From Phaeodactylum tricornutum CCAP 1055/1 (lineage: Eukaryota > Bacillariophyta > Bacillariophyceae > Surirellales > Neidiaceae), in assembly GCF_000150955.2 (NCBI RefSeq), contig NC_011689.1:434001-498000 (forward strand): 64,000 bases of DNA. Direction: 5' to 3'. Below are positions 23,945 through 33,956 of this stretch, piece by piece. The position numbers and the translations under genes were made by a program. Below the pieces are notes generated by a model. That model searched no databases, had not been told where the DNA came from, and saw only the letters and a program-made list of their open reading frames with translations. How positions within the stretch are numbered: the stretch's first letter is position 1; every line of letters starts with the position of its first letter.

Positions 23945-24697
23945 TGATTCCGACAGTACCGAACAAAGGAAGGGCTCTAGGGGCTCGCCTTTTTCCGTCC
24001 TAGCCACGGGAAGGGAACGCGCACGAGTTTGGTTTTATCCTTCGGAGAAGCTTGGTTTGGTGTACGTCTTTTTTTTGTGACGGTACATTCCAAAAATAGG
24101 GACAGTGTAGGTTTGCCCAGCATTGCATTCCAGGGTCTCGCTTGAATGGGAGCCCCCTACTCGGCGAAAATACACAGAAAATCATCTCGTTCTGGTCAAT
24201 ATTTATGCGTGTACCTTATCCGAAGGGTACTTGCAGACACTATCCGGTGTGACCGTGAGTTTGTATTTACGTGATGTTTTGCTAGCTCTAGGTTGTACCA
24301 TAACCCTAACCCTTCTCACTCACAAGCAAGTCTCCCGCTCGAATGAAACTACAAGTCCCTGCGCCAGTTGGGAATACAGAACTTCACCTTGCAATTTCAA
24401 TCAGTTTCAAATTAGTGATGTGAAGAGCATCCGGAATCTATAGATTTTGGTATTGTCAATGTATTAATCTCTTTTATTATCAATGCTCCGGCAAGTCTCA
24501 TTCGTTCGTTCCACGTGCATTCGAGGTCGCAGACTACCTCTACTATAGTAGTAAGTGTCCGTTTGGGATTGGACAATTTTTTGATTTTCGATGGACCAAA
24601 CGAGCTTGCACAATGCCGTGCCAGGCCGTGCTCTACAAACACCTTACAATCCAAAGTCAACCTAGCAACAAGTCATAGTTGTCGATTTGAAACAGCA
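23945..24697. other. Divergent intergenic region
   Basis: 753 bp between the permease (-) and the coiled-coil gene (+). No gene is seen. It contains two telomere-like CCCTAA units at about 24301-24312, which I regard as chance. Confidence 0.6.
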
Positions 24698-25693
24698 ATG
24701 AGGTCGTTCGGCTCGGTGTTTGTCGCAGTGGCCACTGTTTCGGCATCGAGTCCAGTCCATCAATGCCCAGCCGCTATCGGCGTCGCGGCATCCGTACGCT
24801 TTCCGGACGAGCGATCTGTGCCTTCTTTGGTCTCGCAATTTCCCCGGGGTGGGAGCTCGCGACAACCAACTTGGTTGCGCAAGGCGTCACAAATGTTGCG
24901 GCCGAGTTATCGGACCGCGTCCAACTATCAAAAGCTTCTACAAGAGCAACGTGATTTGTTGGAACGACAATTACGGCAAACTCGCGAAGAACTGGCTCAC
25001 CTGCGCAAGCAGGTCAAATCGAACGCGTCCAAATCGATAGCGGTGCGGGCGTCGAATGTGAAAGCGCAACAAGGAGAAGCTCTGCGTTTTGAAGAGACCA
25101 AAATGCTCAATCAACAATTGACGGAGCTGGAAACGGCCATGGCGAAACTGCAGGAAATGAAAGATCGACTCGAAGCCCTCTTACTGGAGGAGCAGGAAAA
25201 GATGGCTGCTTTGCAAGTCAAACTTGAGGAAGCGGAAACGTCGTCCGAAGAGCTCAAAGCTAAACACGAAAAGGAGTTGGAGCTATTGCGAGCCGAACTC
25301 GAAGCAAAAGCATCCACCCAGTTAGCCGAACTCAAAAAGATGATGAAAGAGCAAATGAAGTTGGCGCTAGATCAACAAAAGGCAACCGCTGAGCGAGAGA
25401 GGCAAAAAGCTATTTTAGAAACTGAACAAAAGCTACAGAAACAAGCAGAATTACGACTGCAAACGGAGCAAAAGAAGGCGGAGGAAGCCGTCGAAAAGGA
25501 AAAGGTAAAAATGCGCAAGCTCGTCAAGGCGTTGGCCGAGCGCGAGAAGAAGCTTTTGGCGGCGGCAGAAAAAGAAGCAGCCAAACGGACCTCTGCCGGT
25601 GGTGCATCGTCAACGCAGGCGTCATCGTCTTCTGCCAATCAGAAAGCAACGGTAACTCGCAAAACTGGAACAGTACGGAATCCTTTCAAGTGA
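24698..25693 (+). CDS. Secretory-pathway coiled-coil protein
   Basis: 331 residues from the ATG at 24698. The upstream part of the frame has no good start context, whereas this ATG opens a signal peptide (RSFGSVFVAVATVSASS). After a basic linker to about residue 75, residues 80-305 are an almost unbroken heptad coiled coil rich in Glu, Lys, Gln and Ala, with few prolines or glycines. The last 25 residues are Ser/Ala/Thr-rich and basic. No enzymatic motif is present. It could be a structural or tethering protein of the ER, periplastid space or plastid. The residue after the signal peptide is not the Phe expected for stroma import, so a plastid location is not favoured. I do not recognise a family. 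Confidence 0.75.
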   Translation: MRSFGSVFVAVATVSASSPVHQCPAAIGVAASVRFPDERSVPSLVSQFPRGGSSRQPTWLRKASQMLRPSYRTASNYQKLLQEQRDLLERQLRQTREELAHLRKQVKSNASKSIAVRASNVKAQQGEALRFEETKMLNQQLTELETAMAKLQEMKDRLEALLLEEQEKMAALQVKLEEAETSSEELKAKHEKELELLRAELEAKASTQLAELKKMMKEQMKLALDQQKATAERERQKAILETEQKLQKQAELRLQTEQKKAEEAVEKEKVKMRKLVKALAEREKKLLAAAEKEAAKRTSAGGASSTQASSSSANQKATVTRKTGTVRNPFK

Positions 25694-26455
25694 ATTGTTC
25701 AGGAACAGAGATTCACTGTGATCATCGCCGCTGCGATGCACTCTTCTGCCATATAATTTTATCCACAATATCCGCTAGCATCCCAACTTTACTTGCTATC
25801 CTTTTCCGTGTGACTTTGTTGCTATTTCTGAGCGTCGCACGGCGTACGAAATCCCGTAACCTACGTACTGTTAACCCGATCGCCACCTTGTCATTGGCAC
25901 GATATGTACTTGTGCCATTCGTCGCGAATGCCTATGGTTGTTACGCGCTTGTGACTTGAATTATCCATTCTGTTCCTCCGCTCTCGCGACCTTTTTTTTT
26001 CTGGACAACTCGAAAAAATTGACAGCTAACCCTGTGCAAGATTTGGGTAGGTCCATAACACACCTAGGTATTTATCGGCCGTTTCGAGTAAAATCAGCAC
26101 TTTCCCTCCCACCTTCTGTTACACGACAGCAGGCAGTCTGACTCCGTGTTCAAGCAAAAGTATTTGCTTTCGGTGTCCCGAACTGTAGTGCAGTTGTGCA
26201 TTTAAAGGGAGCTATCGAGGCAGTGGCTACATGAAGAGGTGACCCTCAGAACGAAAAATAGCAGATTTGCCTACACTTGCTGCCGACAAAGAAAAAAAGC
26301 AGCCCAGTCGCTTCCAGTCCCTGGCCAGTGGATGAGAATTTCTAGCTTTAAGCAGCCGCCTTGATGGATGTGAGCAGAAGATTGATATCCTGGGTTCGTG
26401 GTAATTCTCTCATCTCTCGTACACACTTTAAACGATCCAGCTATTGCATTCAAGA
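25694..26455. other. Intergenic region
   Basis: 762 bp between two plus-strand genes. No gene is supported. It contains a T9 run at 25991-25999. Confidence 0.5.
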
Positions 26456-27409
26456 ATGAATGCCGCCACACAAACACGATGGCAGTCGTTTCGAAGGGAT
26501 TATCGACAACGGCCGCTGAAAAAATCTGTGCACGCAATCGCCTTTGTAATATTCATATCACTCTACGGATATTCGTTTTTCCACTACCAACCAGACCGAT
26601 CCTATCACCACGTCAAGCTCTGGAACGAAGTCATGGACCGAAAGAACCAAGAATTTGCTACTTTCCGAAAGGAGGAGAAGCTTCGAAAAGCGGAGAAACG
26701 AAAGCAGGACGATATAGCGAAAGTCTCGCTCCGTGGAGGTTATTTGGATCAAGAAGTCGGTAGTATCGCTACAGACGGACTTATTGAATTGCAGGACGTC
26801 GGAGAAGCGGATATTGCGAGCAGAGAGAATGGATCCTTTATTGTGTATTTCTTTCAGGGAATTTGGTCGTTCTTAATGCTCGTAACGGCACTGCGACTGT
26901 ACATTCGATTCTGTATCATACCTCGACTACAAAATGCAGCGGCTGCTCGGCAACAGCAACAGCAGGAGTTCCGAGAAGAGCGATTCCGAGTATGGTCGCA
27001 AAATTTGAATCGACAACGACGAATGAACGGCCATCCCATGATTAACTTATCGAGTCTACGACTCGTTATGCGGGGCAGGGAATTAACAGGAGACGACTAC
27101 GCAGCTCTCCTACGATTCAATGAAGAATCCGGCCCCGCATTGGAATCTTTACTAAATCATGTCGGCTTGTCTCAGCAGGAGATCGACCGCTTGCCTCTCC
27201 GCAGATTATCCGATCCAATGGACGAAGTGCTTCGACGGCCGATGTCCGAAGAAGATCTGCCTCTTTGCACTATATGTTTGGAGCCGTACCGGCTGGAAGA
27301 TGAAGTACGCAGTATTCCATGTTTCCATTACTTCCATAAAAGTTGCATTGATCCCTGGCTAAGGCAAAAGGCGAGCTGTCCAATTTGTAAGCATTCGGCC
27401 AGCGCCTAG
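26456..27409 (+). CDS. Membrane RING-H2 E3 ubiquitin ligase
   Basis: 317 residues from the ATG at 26456. Two hydrophobic segments are seen, near residues 25-41 (HAIAFVIFISLYGYSFF) and 126-150 (QGIWSFLMLVTALRLYIRF). The C-terminus is a RING-H2 finger: CTIC, then PCFHYFH with the two ligand histidines, KSC, and finally CPIC. The trailing tryptophan (DPWLRQKASCPIC) that contacts E2 enzymes is present. A Gln/Arg-rich stretch follows the second segment. Such proteins ubiquitinate membrane or ER substrates, with the RING on the cytosolic side. Substrates are unknown. The gene is intact and has one exon. Confidence 0.88.
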   Translation: MNAATQTRWQSFRRDYRQRPLKKSVHAIAFVIFISLYGYSFFHYQPDRSYHHVKLWNEVMDRKNQEFATFRKEEKLRKAEKRKQDDIAKVSLRGGYLDQEVGSIATDGLIELQDVGEADIASRENGSFIVYFFQGIWSFLMLVTALRLYIRFCIIPRLQNAAAARQQQQQEFREERFRVWSQNLNRQRRMNGHPMINLSSLRLVMRGRELTGDDYAALLRFNEESGPALESLLNHVGLSQQEIDRLPLRRLSDPMDEVLRRPMSEEDLPLCTICLEPYRLEDEVRSIPCFHYFHKSCIDPWLRQKASCPICKHSASA

Positions 27410-28357
27410 TTTCATAAGGCAATTTCTCTACGTTGCTTCCAATGTTCATTCGCCGAAGGATAAATTTGGCGGAAGAATCCAGTCACTGACTTTCCTCACG
27501 TCATTATTTACAGTCAATGGAGGACACCTTCTTTGGCGTCGTCTAGACGACAACCGAAGCCGAGGGGTACAGGAGTCAAGGCAGGTAGATCAGTGAATAA
27601 ATGTTGCTATATGAATAGGTTTGCGCTTTGTCTTGCACAACTCGTGTAGCATTTTTTTTGGGATTAAGACAGTGCCAACCTTCAATCATACTTCATGATG
27701 TGTGGAGCCAAATACTCTAATATACCTACTTCTCTAACTCTTCCGGCAGTCCTTCGTGTCTTGCCGGAGGATTCTGATCGCAAGTGTAGCAAACGAGTGA
27801 TGAAAGTTCGAAATGTCCACTTTGTCGGAGCGACAATAAATTACAAATCAAACCAGAGATTCTCAGGTCATGTATACAATAATTAGCCCAACGCACGGAA
27901 CAGTCGCCAAGAGCCTCTCCGACTAATCCCCGACTAAACGTGAAATCTGATTGGTGCATTGGATATGATGCTCATACTCCAAATGTCCATGCTACGAAAA
28001 AGCTACAGAGATTCTTTCAGTACCATAAACACGAATTCGAACTGTTCCGATTCGAAGCCTTTTCGGTATCGGTCGGCTGGCAGAGGCTCCGGAAGTCGTG
28101 GATTGCTTCTTCACTCTCAGATGCTGTGCACGGGAAGTACACGCATGTCTGGAGTTTTCGAGAGCACTTCACCACTCAATTAATGCTGATTGTGTGGCGT
28201 ACTCCTCCCTGTCACAAAATAGCGAAGACTCAAATCAAACTTTCTGCGAGTACTTGACACCAGCGTCTGATCGTGTGTCTTCATCTCCTTGACAACTGAC
28301 AATCAAGCTTCGCCCCCACAACCACTATATATATTCGCGAGACAGATAGAAAGCATC
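27410..28357. other. Intergenic region
   Basis: 948 bp. No gene is supported. TTTACAGTCAA (variant of the recurrent motif) is at 27508-27518. A TATATATA run at about 28326-28333 is about 25-30 bp before the next start. Confidence 0.5.
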
Positions 28358-29089
28358 ATGCCTGTTGCCAGATCAATAGCGAAGCTGCTTACTTCACCGA
28401 GTAAAGTAGCCCAAGCTTTGGACTGGAAGAAAGCTTCTGGAAGCATCCTCAGCCTGAATGTGTGCAGGAATGGTATCGATATCGCCATTGCCTCACATCC
28501 TTCTTCCGACGAACCGATAGAGCACATGCCCACCATTCCACTCAAGCTCGTCATTCAAAACCACCAAAAGATTCTCGCTCGAAGTGTCATCGATGATATC
28601 GTAGACATTGTAAATGAGAATCAAGTTTGTGGAATGGTTGTGAGTTGGCCTGTCCAGAAGGAAGGTTGGTGCGGTGCACCATGCGGCCGGGTCTTGCACG
28701 CTCTTGATCAAATTACGGCGCAATCTAATATTCTTAACGGCAGTCGTCCTATCTGTCTGTGGGATACTGAACACAATCTCCCTCAAGAAGACGAATGGGG
28801 TCGAGACCCAGTGTACGCGATTCCGTCAGAGAAGACAGAACATCGGGCGTCAATCGAGCAATACCAGGATCATTCTTGTCAAGCCACTGATATCTGGAAT
28901 GATTTCAGCCTCACTCACTGGCCCGAATACTACCTTAACCAGCAGAAACGTGAGCTCGAACGAGCGCAGCGGTCTCTCGTTACCGGTAAGCAGACAACTC
29001 GAAAGCCCAACGTCATGGATATAAATCCTACTTGGATGTTGAATGCTTACGAAGACTCTGCAGCTTATAGCCAGGCAGCGCTTTCATAA
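28358..29089 (+). CDS. Divergent RuvX/YqgF-like (RNase H fold) protein
   Basis: 243 residues from the ATG at 28358. The order of motifs recalls the YqgF/RuvX resolvase fold. A first strand, ILSLNVCRNGIDIAIAS, matches the position of LALDxGxxRIGVAxS. CGMVVSWPVQKEGWCG matches the GIVVGLPxxxDG loop. CLWDTEH matches the VxxWDERxTT strand. The first catalytic Asp is replaced by Asn and DER by DTE, so nuclease activity is doubtful. Family members process rRNA or Holliday junctions in bacteria and organelles. The C-terminal 80 residues (Trp/Tyr-rich, then charged) are extra. The first 20 residues, with KLLTSPSKVAQ, could be a mitochondrial presequence. The fold assignment is moderate and the function is unknown. 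Confidence 0.55.
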   Translation: MPVARSIAKLLTSPSKVAQALDWKKASGSILSLNVCRNGIDIAIASHPSSDEPIEHMPTIPLKLVIQNHQKILARSVIDDIVDIVNENQVCGMVVSWPVQKEGWCGAPCGRVLHALDQITAQSNILNGSRPICLWDTEHNLPQEDEWGRDPVYAIPSEKTEHRASIEQYQDHSCQATDIWNDFSLTHWPEYYLNQQKRELERAQRSLVTGKQTTRKPNVMDINPTWMLNAYEDSAAYSQAALS

Positions 29090-29948
29090 AGCAAAAGAAG
29101 GAGCGGAAAAACTACACATAGACTATAGAAGCTAGAGAAGACCGAATAGAGATTCTTTCGAATCAACAGTCAGTGAATCTTGGAATCATTGATGGCTTAG
29201 ACTACACATGCTTAACTTTAAAATTAGAAATACATTCACTGTCAATATCTTAGCTGGCCTCCAGATTCCTTTAAAGATTCTTCGGCACAACAATCATAAG
29301 AGCTTGGTTGCTTCGAACCCAGTTCAAAGCGTGGAAACACGATGCATGAAGCAAAAAAATACAGCACGATAATTTCTTTGTCCTTCCGCGAAGTCATAAA
29401 GAGTATGACCCAATTTGAATGGGTTGACGTCCCCGTCTACAGTCTTCTTCTTGAAAGGGTATGGGAGGTTGTGTCTACCAAAAGTTCTGAGAATATTCTG
29501 ATTGGCACTCATTGTATCTGACTGTGAGCAAGTGAACCCTGCCCTCCCAAATCCATTCACGTCATCCGATCTAGTCAGCCATCATATGACGCAATCGCTT
29601 GGCGCGTAATTGCTTTACCACGAGAAACGACTTCATCTCACTGTCACGGTCAATCAAAATCGATAGCATATATATATCCCATTCACTGACAATGAGCGCC
29701 GGGGGACTGACTATCTGTGGTTGCATGGCATGAACTAATAGAAATAGGACAGATTTCTTTCGTCTTCCAAAAAGTGACAATCAACGCAGACGGTCAGATG
29801 TACGTTTTCTATACGGTACCGGTAGTAGATTCTGGACGATGCTCGAACTCTTGCAGAATCAAACCCCGGGCACATCGGGACGCTGCTTATCACGTCACAA
29901 ACACGATGCGAATTAGCAAATACAAATCAGACAAGAAATAAATGCAAA
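29090..29948. other. Intergenic region before the LEA-like pair
   Basis: 859 bp, with no supported gene. TTCACTGTCAA (variant motif) is at 29235-29245 and a TATATATAT run at 29669-29676. Confidence 0.5.
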
Positions 29949-30769
29949 ATGGTTTACGACAGTACGAATAAAGCCGACCATCCGATAATTGATAATGTTG
30001 AACCAAGCTCAGAGCCTCGCCTGGATGAAGGCGAAAAGAAGGAGCAAAATACTCGCCTTGATGATGTCCTTAGCGGAGCCGTCAACGCTGCCATGTCAGG
30101 TGTCGAACAAGCGCGTGACTACATTCATGAAGTAACCACTTCAGAAGAGAAAGATCAACAGGTCAAAAGAGATGAAGCAGAAGAGATTCGGTTGAAGGAG
30201 CTGAAGGAAAAGGCGGAAGATAATCTCGAAGATGCGAAAGAACGCGTTACAGAAGCGTTTGAGAACATGCGAACTCGCACAGCGGACGAATTCCAAAGTG
30301 TGAAACAGGTCGCCTGAAGCGTCTCGACAATGCGGAAAAGAAAGTTGGCGAAAGCCTGAAATTGCCGAATGAAGCCACGACGGATACGCGTGAGGAGGAA
30401 AAGGGAAAAGCAGCGACCCGACAAATTTCAATGAACGAGAATTTTTTAGCGGTAAAAGAGGCAGCGGAAACTAGGCTAGATCAAGCGAAGGAACGGCTTG
30501 AAGAGAACTGGAATGCGACTGAAAATACCGCAGCCGATAACCGAAGTGTAAATGAGGAATCTAAACCGAGCAAAGGAGAAGCCAAAGCCACTCATTCAGA
30601 AAACGCTGTCGGGAATAGCGAAGATTCAACTCGTATTTTCGCGGCGGCAACTGAGTTTGCCCGAGAAAAGGCTGAGAACGTTAAAAACACTCTGGAAGCG
30701 CGCAACCAGACTCGAAATGGAGATGATTCGGTAGCATCTAGATCAAACAAGGTTGTGGAGAGAGAATAA
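29949..30769 (+). CDS. Charged helical LEA/Hsp12-like protein A, apparent frameshift
   Basis: Begins at the ATG at 29949 and reads 122 residues to a TGA at 30315. From about 30308 a second frame continues without stop to 30769 with the same composition, so the two parts look like one protein of about 273 residues that lacks one base around 30306-30308. Both parts are hydrophilic, rich in Glu, Lys, Ala, Asn and Asp, and helical. No cysteine or membrane segment is present. The motif QARDYIHEVTTSEEKDQQ recurs in the tandem neighbour at 31424 as HARDYIHEKVKTQEQRD. Such proteins resemble LEA or fungal Hsp9/12 stress proteins; this is by composition and motif shape, not a firm family match. A shorter 122-residue protein is the alternative. 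Confidence 0.6.
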
Positions 30770-31423
30770 AACAAATGATTTTGATCAAAGTACTGCCGAG
30801 TACGTTGACAACGCAAAGCAGTAAAGGTCTATAAGGTAGCGAGGGAAACAGATCTCTTCTAAGTGAACAGGTTGAAGAAGTCTAAGCTTTGGAAGAAGCA
30901 CTGACATTCCAATAAGAAAGATCCAAAGGATCATCCTTGCCAAGGACCAACAAAGTAGCTACCACAAATAAGGCCATACAAAGCATAGAACTAGCGGAAA
31001 ACACATCGCTGAACATTTTGCAAAGCTCTAGACTCGGGATTACTTACGTTATTGCTTCGAAAGGAATTAGCTATGACCGGGAAACGGACGTCGTTGCTTC
31101 CGAGTGAGATTTTTTGTCTGCCAAATGCACATCACCGTCAAATCATACGCTGATACTAAGTCGTTGACATAATCGTGTAGTCCACTTTGTACAGCTTTGT
31201 CTCTGTCAATGTCACATCACTTTGAAAATTAAGTGCCTCCTGCTCTTTGCTTATCCAATAATTTCAGTTTGCAAAGGAAAGGATTTTCGAAGAATATCAT
31301 CCTGTTTCCAGAGGCCTCTAGAATGTAATGGATCCTTGGTGGGACTGGATGATCGACAAGACTTCGCCTAGTGCAAGTTGTTATCATTTCATAATAAAGA
31401 ACGTACAAGTGGATAAAAAAAAC
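30770..31423. other. Intergenic region between LEA-like genes
   Basis: 654 bp with no supported gene; it probably holds the promoter of protein B. Confidence 0.5.
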
Positions 31424-31942
31424 ATGACGATCTCCGGCCGAACAAATACTGAAGACAATGGGAGTCTCTTGGACCATGCCCGTGACTACATTCACGAGAA
31501 GGTCAAAACACAAGAACAACGAGATGCGGAACGGCCTGTTACGGAAAAAATCAAGGATAATTTCCCGAACAGTGCCGAAGATGCTGGTTCCACTCTCGGC
31601 AAAAAGATCGACAACATAGCCACCGACTTCAAAGAGAAGTTTAATGAACGGCTAGACGAAGGTACAGAGAGAGCTCAACAGCACACTGATGAAACAAAGC
31701 GAGAGGAGGACTTTAACGTATTCACGGACGCGGCGCATGCATCGAAAGAAAAAATTCATGATGTACGCGAATCCATCTTCGACGCCACAAAGACTCCAGC
31801 GGAAAAGGACCAGGAAGCTTTTCTTGAGAAGCCCTTGCACGAAAAGCTGAAGGAAATGCCTCATCGAATGGCGGAGGTAGAGGAGAGCAAAAAGGATGAC
31901 ACCATGCCTCCTTTTGCCCAGCTTGGTTGGTTGATTCGATGA
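31424..31942 (+). CDS. Charged helical LEA/Hsp12-like protein B
   Basis: 172 residues from the ATG at 31424, in a single intact exon. It is hydrophilic and helical throughout. An internal repeat of about 30 residues is visible: ARDYIHEKVKTQEQRDAERP then VTEKIKD near residue 17, and VRESIFDATKTPAEKDQEAF then PLHEKLKE near 120. The layout is R-(D/E)-x-I, a T-x-x-E-(Q/K) turn, then P-(V/L)-x-EK-(I/L)-K. The same motif occurs once in protein A upstream, so the pair arose by tandem duplication. The composition and amphipathic repeats suggest a stress protein that binds membranes or protects against dehydration, as in Hsp12 or LEA families. This is inference. Confidence 0.7.
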   Translation: MTISGRTNTEDNGSLLDHARDYIHEKVKTQEQRDAERPVTEKIKDNFPNSAEDAGSTLGKKIDNIATDFKEKFNERLDEGTERAQQHTDETKREEDFNVFTDAAHASKEKIHDVRESIFDATKTPAEKDQEAFLEKPLHEKLKEMPHRMAEVEESKKDDTMPPFAQLGWLIR

Positions 31943-32661
31943 TAGGTTCACATTTCCAAAACGAAATAAACCAAAGGTCAGGTTTGGCTGGAGCAGACAC
32001 TAACGTAATGTATAGCCTACTGTCAGTATTCAACAAATAGCAATTGTCTGGTCTTGTCTCGATAGGGAAACGAAAATCTGTGATAGATCCGTTTGTTTTT
32101 GTTAGATTTGTGTGAAGCACATGAGACACTTTGGCATGTCACCAGATGCCGCAGACGGTGCGTAGGTCATCCGTCGCTACTTTCATTTGTCTGTGCAACT
32201 ATGGAAGGCATTTGTTGGTTCTAGTAACATGTAAAGGATACCTACTCTAAGAAATACTGCAGGAGCTCTTTTCCCACTTCTGGTTGACAATCACCAATTA
32301 GAAAAGAACATCTTGTAGGGCACTAACATGCCAACGATTGATCTAGGCATAGTATACTTTTAATACAACAACCACTTGTTTGTTCTAGTAACAAGTGTAA
32401 TTACTTTAAGAAATACTGCGGGAGCTCTTCTTTGCGTGTATGGTGAATGCCCCTCTTCAATGTAAATTCTAAACTTTCGATGTTCTCCAAACGAGAACGC
32501 AGCAATGAAAAGTCAGCACAGAAATGGCACTACTGTTCCCAAGTAACACACAACAAAACACAGAAATATTTGTACTTTTACTTGTGTACCGTGTATTTCC
32601 GGATGTGCCATTTAGCGCCGCGAAAGAATTCGAAAGTAATGGGTTTCATCAAACCGCCTCT
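31943..32661. other. Convergent intergenic region with a direct repeat
   Basis: 719 bp between LEA-like B (+) and the PDZ gene (-). No gene is seen. It holds two copies of a direct repeat of about 50 bp (see the separate entry). Confidence 0.6.
32218..32429. repeat. Pair of about 50-bp degenerate direct repeats
   Basis: Copies at 32218-32270 and 32382-32429 both start GTTCTAGTAACA and end AAGAAATACTGC(A/G)GGAGCTCTT. The middle 15 bases have diverged and differ in length. They are 164 bases apart. No terminal inverted repeats or target-site duplication identify a transposon. Confidence 0.65.
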
Positions 32662-33369
32662 TTATTTTTTCGACACTTCTACTCCACCCTTGGAGACAAA
32701 CTCGTCCACCCACTCCTTGTTCGCACCGGTTGGTCCATAAAATTGCTTGGCGCTGCCTCGGAAGAACACTAACTTGGTGGTGTCACCGGGTGCCTCCACA
32801 ATGGCTCCCAAGGCATCGTCAAAGACCATGCCGGCCACTTTGACCTTGTTGACGGCCACGAGTTGATCGCCTTCCTGCAAAAGGCCGTTCTCCGAGGCGA
32901 CACCGCCTTCTTTGAGACTCTGCACGAAAATTCCTCCGAAATCGGCATCGTTCTCTTCAAACACAATTCCCATCGGTTTGGACAGTGCTACCGCCACGTA
33001 GTTGGTGTCGTCCATGGCGTCGACAAAGTTGGCAGCTGTTGTTTCACAAACGCGGAACAATGGGGTTCGTGAGGAACGGCAAGGTTGACCGCAAACGCAG
33101 AACACGGGTCTTCGTTACTTACGGACGGCACTTTCTGGTTGTTGCTGATTCTCGGAAACTACGGACCAGCCCATCCATCGATCAATTGGTGTTTCCCGTT
33201 CGCTGTCAATGGAGGTTCGTTCCAGAGCGGGCGCCGAAAAGGCATCCTTTACTCCGTCAAAGAGTCCCATATGCAGCGCCGTTGTCGCAGTCCCGGCGGT
33301 TGTATGCACAAAGGCGAATCCACTGACCGAAGTCACGAGGAGCGAAACAGATAAGAGCTGGTTCATCAT
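32662..33369 (-). CDS. Plastid-targeted PDZ-domain protein
   Basis: Exons 33369-33123 and 33035-32662 flank an 87-nt phase-1 intron (GTAAGT...AACAG) and give 206 residues. The signal peptide MNQLLSVSLLVTSVSG ends at G|FAF, a diatom plastid junction. The mature N-terminus has a short helix (MGLFDGVKDAFSAP). Residues 105-190 form a PDZ-like domain: ALSKPMGIVFEEND, GIFVQSLKEGGVASENGLLQ, then EGDQLVAVNKVKVAGM. There is no protease domain, so it is a scaffold rather than a Deg or Ctp protease. The first Met of the MM pair is used. It is divergently placed with the plastid FAD enzyme at 33957, 587 bp apart, so the two could share control. Confidence 0.85.
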
Positions 33370-33956
33370 GCAAACTAGACTTCTCTGTATATATATATAT
33401 ATTCGGAATAGATTGTCGCTGTAAGGATTTCGCAAAAGGACGGTGCAGTGGATACTAGGTAGTTGTTGCTAGAGGTAAAACAATGTTTCGGATAAAGCGG
33501 AGATGTCTGCAGGCAGTGCAAAGCTTTCACGCGTGTCAGGTTTTGCCAGCACAGCCTGTAGTCGACAAGATGTGGAGGGGAAGGAAACGCTGCGAAATGA
33601 GAGGGAGGTGGGTCTGACGATGATGGGATTTGCACCGTGCGTTCCCGCTAGAAGTACTGTGCGGTGTTTGTCGTGCCGTGAGATCCCAACCACCACCACG
33701 CCTACCGCTGCTGACTTTTCGCCTGCTGCGTGTGTGACTATGAGTGATTCTTATGTCGTGACGAGAGACTGCGACCAGATCAGTGACGTGGACTAATTCT
33801 TGTCTTCTACGACAATTGGTATAACATATGGTACAATAATTTACCCAATTATCTCATACGACGACGTCTCGGGTTCCCAGGATTGACAATCCGGGATTTG
33901 GGAACAATGTGTCTCACAATTTCTGAATCGTGACGTGTTTCCCTGCACCCCTCACC
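33370..33956. promoter_or_regulatory. Divergent promoter region of two plastid-protein genes
   Basis: A (TA)n run at 33388-33402 lies just upstream of the PDZ start. TGACGTG occurs at 33784-33790 and 33931-33937, the latter 20 bp before the FAD-enzyme ATG. TGACGT is the core of the CO2/cAMP-responsive elements described for P. tricornutum bZIP-regulated promoters. Applying that to this gene is inference. Confidence 0.35.

Noticed and set aside
24298-24315. Telomere-like CCCTAACCCT
   Set aside because: Only two units, inside a normal divergent spacer; too short for an interstitial telomere.
29820-29900. tRNA-like AATCAAACCCCGGG stretch
   Set aside because: No matching acceptor stem or anticodon arm could be drawn on either strand.
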